Source: Hymenobacter ruricola (GTDB lineage Bacteria; Bacteroidota; Bacteroidia; Cytophagales; Hymenobacteraceae). Taken from it: a stretch of DNA of 64,000 bases. Position numbers and translations under genes: made by a program. The notes beneath the pieces were generated by a model, which ran no database searches, was not told the origin of the DNA, and saw only the letters and a program-made list of their open reading frames with translations. How positions within the stretch are numbered: the stretch's first letter is position 1; each line of letters starts with the position of its first letter. The stretch spans positions 744,001 through 808,000 of the forward strand of contig NZ_JADQDM010000002.1 of assembly GCF_015694525.1 (NCBI RefSeq). Reading direction: 5' to 3'. Positions 32,926 to 40,530 of this stretch are shown one piece after another.

Positions 32926-33960
32926 CTATTGTATTTCGTACTCTGACACTTTATGCCATGTCGAAATATTTCCTTGAAATTTTTTATATCCTTCTGAAAT
33001 CATGCTTCCTTGCCCAAATCCAAGTTCAGTTAACTTTTTATCCAATTCATCAATCTTTGGAATGTCATGCAACAACATTTCGATAATCATCCTCGAAGCC
33101 AAAATTTGTGCGTATTCAAAGAATAATTCGAACTTAGCAAAATCCTTACTATTCATACCTGAATGGACTAATTTCGAACGGTAATTATAAAGTAAATTAG
33201 CGTTTTTGTATATTTTATTGCCTCTTTCGTAAGATTCAGAGCACAACACTGCAAGATTTCTCCTAAACCTATAGGAAAGTTGTTCATTTCCTGGAACTAT
33301 TGTCTCTAAACAAATACACAGGCAGATAAACGACATTTCAATACTATTTACATTAAAAGAATCTAAGTAGTATTTTATTGCATTGCGAACATAGTCTCTC
33401 TTTCCATAATTCTTTTTATAAAACGCCAAGAAATCGTTAGTTTCTTGAATATGCTCCTCAGGGTATATAAAGTAATGTTTTTCCGGTTCTTGGTATTTGT
33501 GCCAATGATAATTGTTGTATGTACTCCAACCATTGAAGTAAATTCCTTTTCCATCAAAGTATTGAGCGTCCAGCACATTCAATATATACAATTCTGATGG
33601 ATGGATAACTTTAATAGCTCCTATTACCTCAAAATAATCTTTCTCTGACGGAGGGTTATTAAAATCTAATGGCCAAAGGAGATTCATATATTCCCAATCC
33701 CCATGCATACCCGCCCCTCCGATTCCGTCTGAACTTTGAGAAACATCCTTTACGCGTTTCCAATTTCTGTCTGCCATATCGGGCATAGAATTCTTTCGAA
33801 TAAATTCCTCGGTACTCTTACTTTCTATCAAACCACCTTTTATACCCCAAGGTGTTAAATCTAAATGGTCAAAGTCAATGTAAGTACCACCAACAGTTGC
33901 AAAATGTACATATGATTCTTTTAGCTCCATTGTGTCGCTTTGTGAAATGATGTATAACAT
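32926..33960 (-). CDS. ApeA-like HEPN-domain protein (candidate defence gene)
   Basis: A 344-residue protein encoded by AT-rich DNA (ATTTATTA-like stretches and AAA/AAT-rich codons) quite unlike its neighbours, which suggests recent transfer. The N-terminal 200 residues are an unassigned domain (ATVGGTYIDFDHLDLTPWGI, VIHPSELYIL). The C-terminal part has the ApeA-like HEPN pattern: SFICLCICLETIVPG, YRFRRNLAVLC, and NYRSKLVHSG, where R-SKLV-H fits the Rx4H catalytic motif of HEPN RNases. Such proteins include abortive-infection effectors. Start at 33960; MELKESYVHF at 33930 is a plausible alternative. It stands alone next to a toxin-antitoxin pair. Confidence 0.65.
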   Translation of the reverse strand: MLYIISQSDTMELKESYVHFATVGGTYIDFDHLDLTPWGIKGGLIESKSTEEFIRKNSMPDMADRNWKRVKDVSQSSDGIGGAGMHGDWEYMNLLWPLDFNNPPSEKDYFEVIGAIKVIHPSELYILNVLDAQYFDGKGIYFNGWSTYNNYHWHKYQEPEKHYFIYPEEHIQETNDFLAFYKKNYGKRDYVRNAIKYYLDSFNVNSIEMSFICLCICLETIVPGNEQLSYRFRRNLAVLCSESYERGNKIYKNANLLYNYRSKLVHSGMNSKDFAKFELFFEYAQILASRMIIEMLLHDIPKIDELDKKLTELGFGQGSMISEGYKKFQGNISTWHKVSEYEIQ

Positions 33961-34126
33961 CTAGATTGCTGCTGTTACCAGTAGCAGCAGTTTGCGTTTA
34001 GTAAGCAGGTTAACTGTGGCAATCTACCAAGCGTTGGCTAGATAACCGCTACCACCACCTAGAAACTTCATTAATAGTACTCGCTAGTTCCACCCATACC
34101 AAACGCTGGGTCCACCGAAACCAAAT

Positions 34127-34184
34127 GGTGGTACAGGATATATGGGGTACATTTATTTTTGTACCAGCCCCATCCTGTACCACC
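34127..34184. promoter_or_regulatory. Palindromic operator wrapped around a promoter
   Basis: Outer arms GGTGGTACAGGAT (34127-34139) and ATCCTGTACCACC (34172-34184) are perfect complements; inner GGGGTAC and GTACC sites flank the TATTTTTG element. Further half-sites ACCAAATGGT and GTACCACC occur just outside. It ends three bases before the regulator's ATG, which suggests autoregulation. Confidence 0.7.
34154..34161 (+). promoter_or_regulatory. -7 element of the HTH regulator gene
   Basis: TATTTTTG, a perfect TAnnTTTG match at the centre of the palindrome, 26 bases before the ATG. No clear TTTG was found at the -33 position. Confidence 0.6.
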
Positions 34185-34186
34185 CC

Positions 34187-34741
34187 ATGCGTACCACCCT
34201 CCCCCGCGCCGGCTCAATGCCGGCCCTGCGCCGCTACCTGAGCCTCTCCCAAGCTGACCTGGCGCGCCTGCTGGGAATAAACAGGGTGCGCGTGGCCGAG
34301 GCCGAGGCCGGCACCCGCTTCCTGACTGCCGAGGCGCGTGAGGCGCTGAGTGCCTTGCTGGCGGCCCTGCCCCTGGCCACGCGGCAGGCGCTGGCCGTGG
34401 CCCCCGGCGATGCCCCGCCGCCCCTGCCGCCGACGGTGCCGGCCCCGCCCGCGCCCCTGCCGCGCCCGCTGGCCCGCCGCCGGCACCTGGCCACCCAGGA
34501 GCTGGATAGGGTATTGGCTACGCTGGCCCCGCTCGAAGCGCGCCGGCTGGCCAGTGCCGCCCGCCTGGCCCTGCTGGCGGCCCCGGCTTGCCCGCCGGCG
34601 CTGGCCCAGGACGAGCTGTTTGCCGCGCAGGCCCGCCTGTGGGCCGGCCCCGCCGCCGAGGCCGAGCGCCGCCTGCTGCTGGCCCGCGCCGCCGGCCTGC
34701 GGGCCGAGCTGGCCGCCCTGGCCGGCGAAGCAGGCCGCTAG
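34187..34741 (+). CDS. Helix-turn-helix DNA-binding protein
   Basis: A 184-residue protein. After MRTTLPRAG, residues about 10-55 form a Cro/XRE-like HTH (LRRYLSLSQADLARLLGINR, then VRVAEAEAGTRFLTAEAREAL). The remainder is a proline-rich linker and a long alanine/leucine-rich helical region, probably for oligomerisation. The start at 34187 directly follows the palindrome; the earlier in-frame ATG at 34142 lies inside the operator and is unlikely. The operator suggests it represses itself. It may regulate nearby island genes, but no similar palindrome was found there. Confidence 0.65.
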   Translation: MRTTLPRAGSMPALRRYLSLSQADLARLLGINRVRVAEAEAGTRFLTAEAREALSALLAALPLATRQALAVAPGDAPPPLPPTVPAPPAPLPRPLARRRHLATQELDRVLATLAPLEARRLASAARLALLAAPACPPALAQDELFAAQARLWAGPAAEAERRLLLARAAGLRAELAALAGEAGR

Positions 34742-34833
34742 TGCCCGTCAGCACGGAGCTTCGCGCCCCTGCCCGAACCGGTGAACGAAGCAGCCGGCCG
34801 CGGGCACACCCCCTTCCTGCCATTATAGAGCCT

Positions 34834-35007
34834 GTTTAGGAAAGGGGTCGGCGGTTGGCGCGCGCCTGTGACGCGTGCCGCTTGGCTTCGAGCCTGGGGC
34901 TCGGGAATAGAATGCCAACCTGCGGGTCGTTTGAGTACGAGCCGCAGGCTCGGGCCCAGGCGGCACGCGTCGCAGACGCGCGCCAACCGCCGACCCCTTT
35001 CCTAAAC
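34834..35007. repeat. Long palindrome with 48-bp arms
   Basis: Left arm GTTTAGGAAAGGGGTCGGCG and onward (34834-34881) pairs with 34960-35007 with about two mismatches. The inner part has two related direct copies of CGAGCC..GGCTCGGG. Its sequence family differs from the GTCATGC elements. It lies between the HTH gene and the coiled-coil gene. Confidence 0.85.
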
Positions 35008-35133
35008 GATTTGATGCTACGAGCTTACGCTACCAAAATCTTATTAGAATAATTAATAATACAGCCTTATGCATTTTCGTTACTTGCGGGGCCGGCGGGT
35101 GCCGGTGAGTTGTCTCTTTTCCTTTATTTACCC

Positions 35134-35559
35134 ATGAACGTTCCCACTTTCGATTTCTCCGCCCTCACTACCCGCGCCGCCTGCGACAAGGCCCTCGCGC
35201 CGGCTCGCCGCATCCAGAGCCGGCTCGAAAAAAACGAGGCCGTGCTCGGCTTCAACGAGTCGGAAGGCAACATTCGCACCAGCCAGGCCCAGCAGCAGTA
35301 CGCCCGCGCCGACCGCAACCTGCAAAGCGTGACCGCGGAGCTGGCCGACCTGCCCGCCGGCCCCTCCACCGAGCGCGACCAGCTCGAAGCCGAACAGGCG
35401 ACGCTCGTGGCCCGCAAGAAAAACCTGGCCCTGCAAGGCGCTTCCGGCGACGAAAGCTCGCTCCAGGACCTGGCCGAAGCCCGCAACGACGCCGACCTGG
35501 AAATGGTGACCGGCTACATCGGCCAACTCGAAACCCACCGCCTCGGCTTGCCCGCGTAA
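35134..35559 (+). CDS. Coiled-coil protein of unknown function
   Basis: A 141-residue soluble protein, very rich in Ala, Gln, Glu and Arg with heptad-like spacing (AQQQYARADRNLQSVTAELA, LEAEQATLVARKKNLALQG). No signal peptide or known domain. Start MNVPTFDFSALTTRAAC at 35134; the eight upstream codons are not conserved-looking. A terminator like that of the pao operon follows. Function unknown. Confidence 0.6.
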   Translation: MNVPTFDFSALTTRAACDKALAPARRIQSRLEKNEAVLGFNESEGNIRTSQAQQQYARADRNLQSVTAELADLPAGPSTERDQLEAEQATLVARKKNLALQGASGDESSLQDLAEARNDADLEMVTGYIGQLETHRLGLPA

Positions 35560-35624
35560 CGGGAAGGGGTGCTGCGCCTCGCCGCGAAGGAATTTGCGCC
35601 GGGGAAAGCCGTTGCTTTTACATC

Positions 35625-35658
35625 AAAACGCCCCGCAACTGGTTGCGGGGCGTTTTTT
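35625..35658 (+). terminator. Terminator with the pao-type hairpin
   Basis: AAAACGCCCCGCAAC...GTTGCGGGGCGTTTTTT, the same stem and loop start (CTGGTT) as at 31871. It closes the coiled-coil gene and the accessory island. Confidence 0.92.
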
Positions 35659-35721
35659 ATACGGCTGGTTCAGGAAGTCGCTGCAATCAGCTCAGGTCGG
35701 ACGGGCAATTTATTTTCGGCC

Positions 35722-36612
35722 CTACCCCGCCGCCTGAAACGCCGCGGCAAATTCCTGGGCGAAATCCTCCAGCTTCACCCGGCCCAATGCGGACTTGTGC
35801 TGCTCGTAGTCCTCGCTCAGCGTGCCGTTGCCGATGCCGGCGTAGATGTCGACCACCTCGGTGGCCCGGGTGGCGGGCAGGCCGGCCCGCTCCAGGTTTT
35901 CCTGCATCTGCTCGTTGGTGAAGGCCACCCATTGCAAGTCGGGCCGGCCGATGGCAGCGCCGAAGACGCGGGCCACGTCGTGGGCCGTGCGCTCGTCGCT
36001 GGCCACGTAGCGCACGTGCCGGCCGGGCGTGGCCGGAGTGGCCAGCTCGTCGGCGGCGGCGGCGGCAATGTCCTGCGTGTGCACGAAGGCCACCCGGGTA
36101 TCGCCGGCGTAGTTGACGCCGATGATGCCCCGCGCTTTTATCAGGCCGATGAAGCTGAACATGTTGTAATAAAACGAGGTGGCCCGCAGGTGGGTAAGGG
36201 CCAGGCCGGGCAGCTCGGCCAGGATTTCCTCCACGTCGTGCGTGCCGATAATGCCGCCGATGCCCTCCGAGCGGTGCGCCCCCCAGCTGCTGAGCTGCAC
36301 CACCCGCCGCACGCCCGACTGCTGGATGGCTTGGGCGTAGCTGCGCCCGAGGTGCTGGTGGTAGGCCCGCGAATCGCGGACGGTGAAGTTGGGCGGCACC
36401 ATGAGGTACACGGCATCGGCGCCGCTGAACGTGGCGGTAAGAAACGCCACATCGTCGACGGAGCCGATGGCGGCGGTGGCGCCCAGTGCCTCTATTTCCG
36501 CTTGCCGTTCTGCCTTGCTGCTGATGAGCGTGACGGCGTGGCCCTGCTGCACCAGTTCGGTGGCCAGGGGCTTGCTGATGTTCCCGAGGGAACCGGTTAG
36601 GATGATTTTCAT
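35722..36612 (-). CDS. NmrA-family NAD(P)-binding protein
   Basis: An atypical short-chain dehydrogenase of 296 residues. It starts MKIILTGSLGNISKPLATEL, a Rossmann motif of the NmrA/azoreductase type (G-x-x-G-x-x-x). VVQLSSWGAHRSEGIGGIIG and HLRATSFYYNMFSFIGLI follow; no SDR catalytic Tyr-xxx-Lys is evident. Members act as redox sensors or as NAD(P)H:quinone reductases. It lies downstream of an AraC-family gene on the same strand (103-base gap) and may be its target. Confidence 0.8.
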   Translation of the reverse strand: MKIILTGSLGNISKPLATELVQQGHAVTLISSKAERQAEIEALGATAAIGSVDDVAFLTATFSGADAVYLMVPPNFTVRDSRAYHQHLGRSYAQAIQQSGVRRVVQLSSWGAHRSEGIGGIIGTHDVEEILAELPGLALTHLRATSFYYNMFSFIGLIKARGIIGVNYAGDTRVAFVHTQDIAAAAADELATPATPGRHVRYVASDERTAHDVARVFGAAIGRPDLQWVAFTNEQMQENLERAGLPATRATEVVDIYAGIGNGTLSEDYEQHKSALGRVKLEDFAQEFAAAFQAAG

Positions 36613-36715
36613 GGGACAAAGCTCCGGCCGGCGGCGGCCCGGCGAAAGGGCCAAACGGCGGGAAGATTGGGCCCAAGTGCGGCAGGCCTCACGTTGCCGA
36701 GAAAGCGACTACCCT

Positions 36716-37585
36716 CTACAGCCGCTGCCGGAATGCCGCGGGCGAAACCCCCGTATTGTTCCTAAAAAACCGGCCAAACGTGGACTGGTCGGCAAAGTGC
36801 AGGGTATCGGCCACTTGGGCGATGCTCAGGGCCGGGTTCTGCAGCAACACGTTGGCTTCGAGCAGCACGGCTTCGGCCAGCCATTCCACGGCGCGCTTGC
36901 CGGTCACTTCCTTCACGGTTTCGGCCAGGTGCTTGGGCGTGATGCAGAGCTTATCGGCGTAAAAAGCCAGGCTGCGCTCGGTGGCGTAGTGGCAGCTGGC
37001 CAGCTTCTTGAATTCAGCGGCAATGAGCTGGCTGCGCGTTTGAACGGCGCTTCCCAAAACGTGCACGCCACTGTAGATGGGCGCAATTTCGTGCAGCAGA
37101 ATGTGAATGAGGCTGCGCAGAATTTCCTCGCGGTAAGCATGGGCCGCCGCGTATTTCTGCCCAATGCTGCGCAACACCGCCCCGATGCCCTCGGCCTGGG
37201 CAGGCGTCAGCTGAAACACGTGCCGGGCATCCCGCTCGAAAAAAGCGAACGAACCCAGATTCAGGCTGCTGGTGGCCGCAATAAATTCCTGGGTAAAAAA
37301 AATGCTCAGCCCTTCAAAATCAGCCGAGAAAAACGGCCATTGCTTGATGACGTAGGGCGAAAGCACCATCAGCGAACCAGGGCCCACGTCATAGGTTTCG
37401 AGGTCGACCTGCAGGCGGGCCCGGCCGCGCAGCACCAAACCAATCTTGTAGTAATTGCTGCGGTATGGCCGGTTGATGGGCAATTGCGAATGCGCGGAAT
37501 CCGGCCCCAGGAATAACACCGTCGCCGGCTTTTCCCTAGGCTCGGCCAGGGCGCTTAATTGATAGACGGGGATATTAACGCTCAT
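36716..37585 (-). CDS. AraC-family transcriptional regulator
   Basis: A 289-residue regulator with an N-terminal cupin-like sensing domain (YKIGLVLRGRARLQVDLETY, GPGSLMVLSP) and a C-terminal double HTH: ADKLCITPKHLAETVKEVTG then VADTLHFADQSTFGRFFRNN, ending GVSPAAFRQRL. Start MSVNIPVYQLSAL at 37585. It is followed by the NmrA gene and divergent from the XdhC-type gene with a 114-base shared upstream region, so it may control either one. Confidence 0.87.
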   Translation of the reverse strand: MSVNIPVYQLSALAEPREKPATVLFLGPDSAHSQLPINRPYRSNYYKIGLVLRGRARLQVDLETYDVGPGSLMVLSPYVIKQWPFFSADFEGLSIFFTQEFIAATSSLNLGSFAFFERDARHVFQLTPAQAEGIGAVLRSIGQKYAAAHAYREEILRSLIHILLHEIAPIYSGVHVLGSAVQTRSQLIAAEFKKLASCHYATERSLAFYADKLCITPKHLAETVKEVTGKRAVEWLAEAVLLEANVLLQNPALSIAQVADTLHFADQSTFGRFFRNNTGVSPAAFRQRL

Positions 37586-37699
37586 ACCCAACAATATTAC
37601 AAGCCATCAGCGGGTGGCCTACTGCTGCCCAAACCACTTTCGCCGGCCAGTAGTTTTCATAACCCCGCCCCGCTGCCGGGCGTACAGCCTGCACCCGCC

Positions 37700-38866
37700 A
37701 TGACCGAACTCCAACGCCTGCTCCTCGCTTACGACCAGCACCGCGCCGCCGCCCGGCCCTGCGCCCTGGCCACGGTGGTGGAGGTGCTGGGCTCGGCCTA
37801 CCGCCGCCCCGGCGCCCGCATGCTCGTCACCGAAGACGGGGAGCTCACCGGCGCCATCAGCGGCGGCTGCCTGGAAGGCGATGCCCGCCAGCGGGCCCGG
37901 CAGGCCATTTTCCGGGGCCAGCCGGCATTGGTAACCTACGACACCCGCGACGAGGACGACCCGCGCCACGGCCTCGGGCCCGGCTGCCAGGGCGTGGTGC
38001 GCATCCTGCTCGAACCCCTGGATTTTGCCGCGCCCGACAACCCGCTGGAACTGCTCCGCAGCTTCGCGCAGCACCCGGAGCCGGCGGTGCTGGCCACGGT
38101 TTTTGAGACGGATGCCGCCGGCCTGCGCGCCGCCGTGGGACAGCGCGTGCTGCTCTCGGGCACGGGCGCCGTGCGCGGCACTCCCCTGCTGGCCGGGCCC
38201 CTGGCCGAGGCCGCCCGCACCACGCTAGCGCAAGGCCGCTCGCAGGTGCTGGACCTAGAAACCGACGCCGGACCCGTGCGCGCGCTGCTCGAAATGCTCA
38301 CCCCACCCCTGCGGCTGGTCGTATACGGCGCCGGCAACGACGCCCAGCCGCTGGTGCGCCTAGCCGCGTCGCTGGGCTGGCATATTACTGTGGTCGATGG
38401 CCGCCCGAACCTGGCCACCGCCGCCCGCTTCCCCGAAGCGGCCGAAGTACGCGTCGTGCCGGTGCGGGAGCTGGAAACGCAGGTGCCGGAGGCCACTGCC
38501 TACCACGTGCTGCTCAGCCACAACTACGCCTACGACCTGGCGGCCCTGCAAACCCTGCTGCCCTCGGCCGCGCCCTATATTGGCCTGCTGGGGCCCCGCG
38601 CCAAAGCCGGCCGCCTGCTGGAGGAGTTGAACTTATCCGAAGCCGAAAGCCGCCGCGTGCTGCGTGAGCGGCTGCACAGCCCCATCGGCCTGGGCTTGGG
38701 CGGCGAAACGCCCGAAGAAATTGCACTGTCCATCGTGGCCGAAATTCAAGCCGTAAAAAACGCGCGGCGCCCGCAGCACCTGCGCGATACTACCGCGGCC
38801 ATTCACGCCGACTCGCCCCAGCCGGACCTTGCTGTTGCCGAAGCTCAGCCGGTCGAACGCGACTAA
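37700..38866 (+). CDS. XdhC/CoxI-family molybdoenzyme maturation factor
   Basis: A 388-residue protein with an N-terminal CoxI domain (VVEVLGSAYRRPGARMLV, GAISGGCLEGD, GLGPGCQGVVRILLEP) and a C-terminal XdhC Rossmann domain (RLVVYGAGNDAQPLVRLAAS, YIGLLGPRAKAGRLLEEL, GLGLGGETPEEIALSIVAEI). Such factors bind sulfurated molybdenum cofactor and insert it into hydroxylases; E. coli PaoD serves PaoABC. It therefore probably matures the aldehyde oxidoreductase encoded 6 kb upstream. Start MTELQRLLLAYDQ at 37700. Confidence 0.88.
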   Translation: MTELQRLLLAYDQHRAAARPCALATVVEVLGSAYRRPGARMLVTEDGELTGAISGGCLEGDARQRARQAIFRGQPALVTYDTRDEDDPRHGLGPGCQGVVRILLEPLDFAAPDNPLELLRSFAQHPEPAVLATVFETDAAGLRAAVGQRVLLSGTGAVRGTPLLAGPLAEAARTTLAQGRSQVLDLETDAGPVRALLEMLTPPLRLVVYGAGNDAQPLVRLAASLGWHITVVDGRPNLATAARFPEAAEVRVVPVRELETQVPEATAYHVLLSHNYAYDLAALQTLLPSAAPYIGLLGPRAKAGRLLEELNLSEAESRRVLRERLHSPIGLGLGGETPEEIALSIVAEIQAVKNARRPQHLRDTTAAIHADSPQPDLAVAEAQPVERD

Positions 38867-38890
38867 GCTCCGTTTGAAACCAAGCCTGGT

Positions 38891-39805
38891 TCAGGGCGTC
38901 GGCACGCGGTAGCTCAGGACCAGCCGAAACGCCAGCCCCTTTTCAATCGCGGGATTGAGCGGCGTGGGTTCCTTGCCCAAGCCGATGTAGTCGATGGTGG
39001 CCGGCCATTGGTCGTCCTTCTCGAACACGTCCAGTCGGCGCGTCACAGCGTAGGCCGCGGTGGCCCGCAAGGCCCAGTGCGCGCTCAGGTAGGTTTCGGC
39101 AAACAGCCCATAGTGCCCCTGCTGGTACTGGAAATACCGGTCCTGCTCCCGCAGGCGATAGGCCGTGTTGATGCCATTGAGGTTGAACCCCACGTTGACG
39201 CGCTCTGCCACCGCATAGCCGACGTTGAACGTGGTGGGCAAGTCGCCAAACACGCGCCAGCGCGGCCCCAGCCGCCAGTCGACGCCCAGCAGCAGCACAT
39301 ATTGGGGCCCGTAAAATTGCTGCCGGTAGCCCACCGTGAGGCGATACGCCCGCCGGGGGCTGGCCTGGTACGCGGCCCGCAGCACGCCGCCCCAGGTTAC
39401 GTCGGCGCCGCGTACCTCGCGCAGGTCCGAGTTTAAAGCCGGCAGGGCTAGTGCGGTCAGTTCCACGCGGGGCGAAACACGGGCCCGGTAGCCCAGGACG
39501 GGCGAAATGCCATACACGTCATCAACCGCAAAGCCCGGCCGGCTACCGCTGAACTTCAGCGCTTCCAGGCTGGCCCCGACGAGCAGGCTGCGGCTGCTAT
39601 CAGCCGCCACGGCCACCGGCGCAACCACGCTGGCGCGAAAAACATCGGCCCGAAAGCGATACTCGCCGGCATTGCGCAGCGTCAGGGGCAGCACTTCGTA
39701 GCTCAGGCCCACGCCCTCCGCGTAGCCCTGGGCGTGGCCAGCCAGCGGCAGCAAACCCAGCCCCAGCAGCGGCACAAACCGGGGCACCCGTGCGGTAAAT
39801 TTCAT
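38891..39805 (-). CDS. Outer-membrane beta-barrel protein
   Basis: A 304-residue exported protein with signal peptide MKFTARVPRFVPLLGLGLLP (LAGHAQ follows). The body consists of alternating aromatic/hydrophobic strands (YRLTVGYRQQFYGPQYVLLL, WALRATAAYAVTRRLDVF) and ends FRLVLSYRVPTP, typical of a barrel C-terminus. It resembles the DUF6268-type barrels of Bacteroidota, but I am not sure of that family. No ligand can be inferred. It is convergent with the XdhC gene (24-base gap). Confidence 0.6.
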   Translation of the reverse strand: MKFTARVPRFVPLLGLGLLPLAGHAQGYAEGVGLSYEVLPLTLRNAGEYRFRADVFRASVVAPVAVAADSSRSLLVGASLEALKFSGSRPGFAVDDVYGISPVLGYRARVSPRVELTALALPALNSDLREVRGADVTWGGVLRAAYQASPRRAYRLTVGYRQQFYGPQYVLLLGVDWRLGPRWRVFGDLPTTFNVGYAVAERVNVGFNLNGINTAYRLREQDRYFQYQQGHYGLFAETYLSAHWALRATAAYAVTRRLDVFEKDDQWPATIDYIGLGKEPTPLNPAIEKGLAFRLVLSYRVPTP

Positions 39806-39878
39806 AAAAGCAAAACCAGGATTTTGCCAAAGAACGGGCACGAAACCCAACCATGCCGAAACCGGGGCGGACGGGCAC

Positions 39879-39919
39879 AAAAAAGAGGCTACCCGCCTCG
39901 TCAGCGAACAGCCTCTTGT
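39879..39919 (-). terminator. Terminator of the Tyr/Pro-rich lipoprotein gene
   Basis: AAGAGGCT and AGCCTCTT arms around a long loop, followed on the minus strand by T6. It lies 27 bases after the stop codon at 39946. Confidence 0.75.
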
Positions 39920-39945
39920 TAATTTTTTGCCTCTGCGGCTGCTTA

Positions 39946-40236
39946 TTAGCGGCGCCGACTGTGGCCGCCGTGGTAGCCATTGTCGCCCTGGTAGCCACCG
40001 TGGTAACCGCCACCATGGTAGTAGGGCCGGGCCGGCACTATCACGGCCGGGCGGGGCGCCCGGTAGTACGGGCGGGCGTAATAAGGCCGGGGAGCATAGT
40101 ACGGCTGAACCGGTGCGTAGTAAGGTTGAACCGGCGGGTAGTAAGCGGCATCGTAGCCAGTGCCCACCGTAGCAGCGCAGCCGCTCAGCAGCAGCAGGCA
40201 CAGCCCCAGAGCAAATATGAATGGTTTCGTTTTCAT
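39946..40236 (-). CDS. Small Tyr/Pro- and Gly/His-rich lipoprotein
   Basis: A 96-residue protein with a lipoprotein signal (MKTKPFIFALGLCLLLLSGC). The mature part repeats PYYAP/PYYRAP units (PVQPYYAPVQPYYAPRPYYA) and then turns Gly/His-rich (YHGGGYHGGYQGDNGYHGG). It is low-complexity and probably extended; such proteins may bind metal through His or interact with the envelope, but this is a guess. It has its own terminator. Confidence 0.7.
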   Translation of the reverse strand: MKTKPFIFALGLCLLLLSGCAATVGTGYDAAYYPPVQPYYAPVQPYYAPRPYYARPYYRAPRPAVIVPARPYYHGGGYHGGYQGDNGYHGGHSRRR

Positions 40237-40473
40237 GGCAGTAGGTGCATCAGCACGTTAGATGACAAACAAGTATCGTCTTGATAGTAAGACAAAATGC
40301 GCGCCAAAATAGTTGACTCCAACGGCAATTGCCTTCCCTTACCAGACCTTGTTTTATACGAACCAAGCACTTTGTTAGTTGAATTTTGCTGGTCGCAGCC
40401 TTCGTTCCGCTGCACCCTTTTTACTGCTCAGTAAGTGCGTAAAATGAAATCCTGAGCTAAACTCCGCGCAAAG
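40237..40473. other. Intergenic region without recognisable genes
   Basis: About 240 bases, less GC-rich than the surroundings. A TATTTTGG stretch (minus strand, near 40305-40312) could be a weak -7 element for the lipoprotein gene. Nothing else seen. Confidence 0.4.
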
Positions 40474-40509
40474 AAGAAGGCCTGCTGAGTCATCAGCAGG
40501 CCTTCTTTA
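40474..40509 (-). terminator. Terminator of the pyrimidine degradation cluster
   Basis: GAAGGCCTGCTGA and TCAGCAGGCCTTC form a perfect 13-bp stem; on the minus strand CTTCTTTG follows. It lies just after preA, the last gene of the cluster. Confidence 0.85.
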
Positions 40510-40530
40510 TCCTTGCATCTAGTGCCTAGT

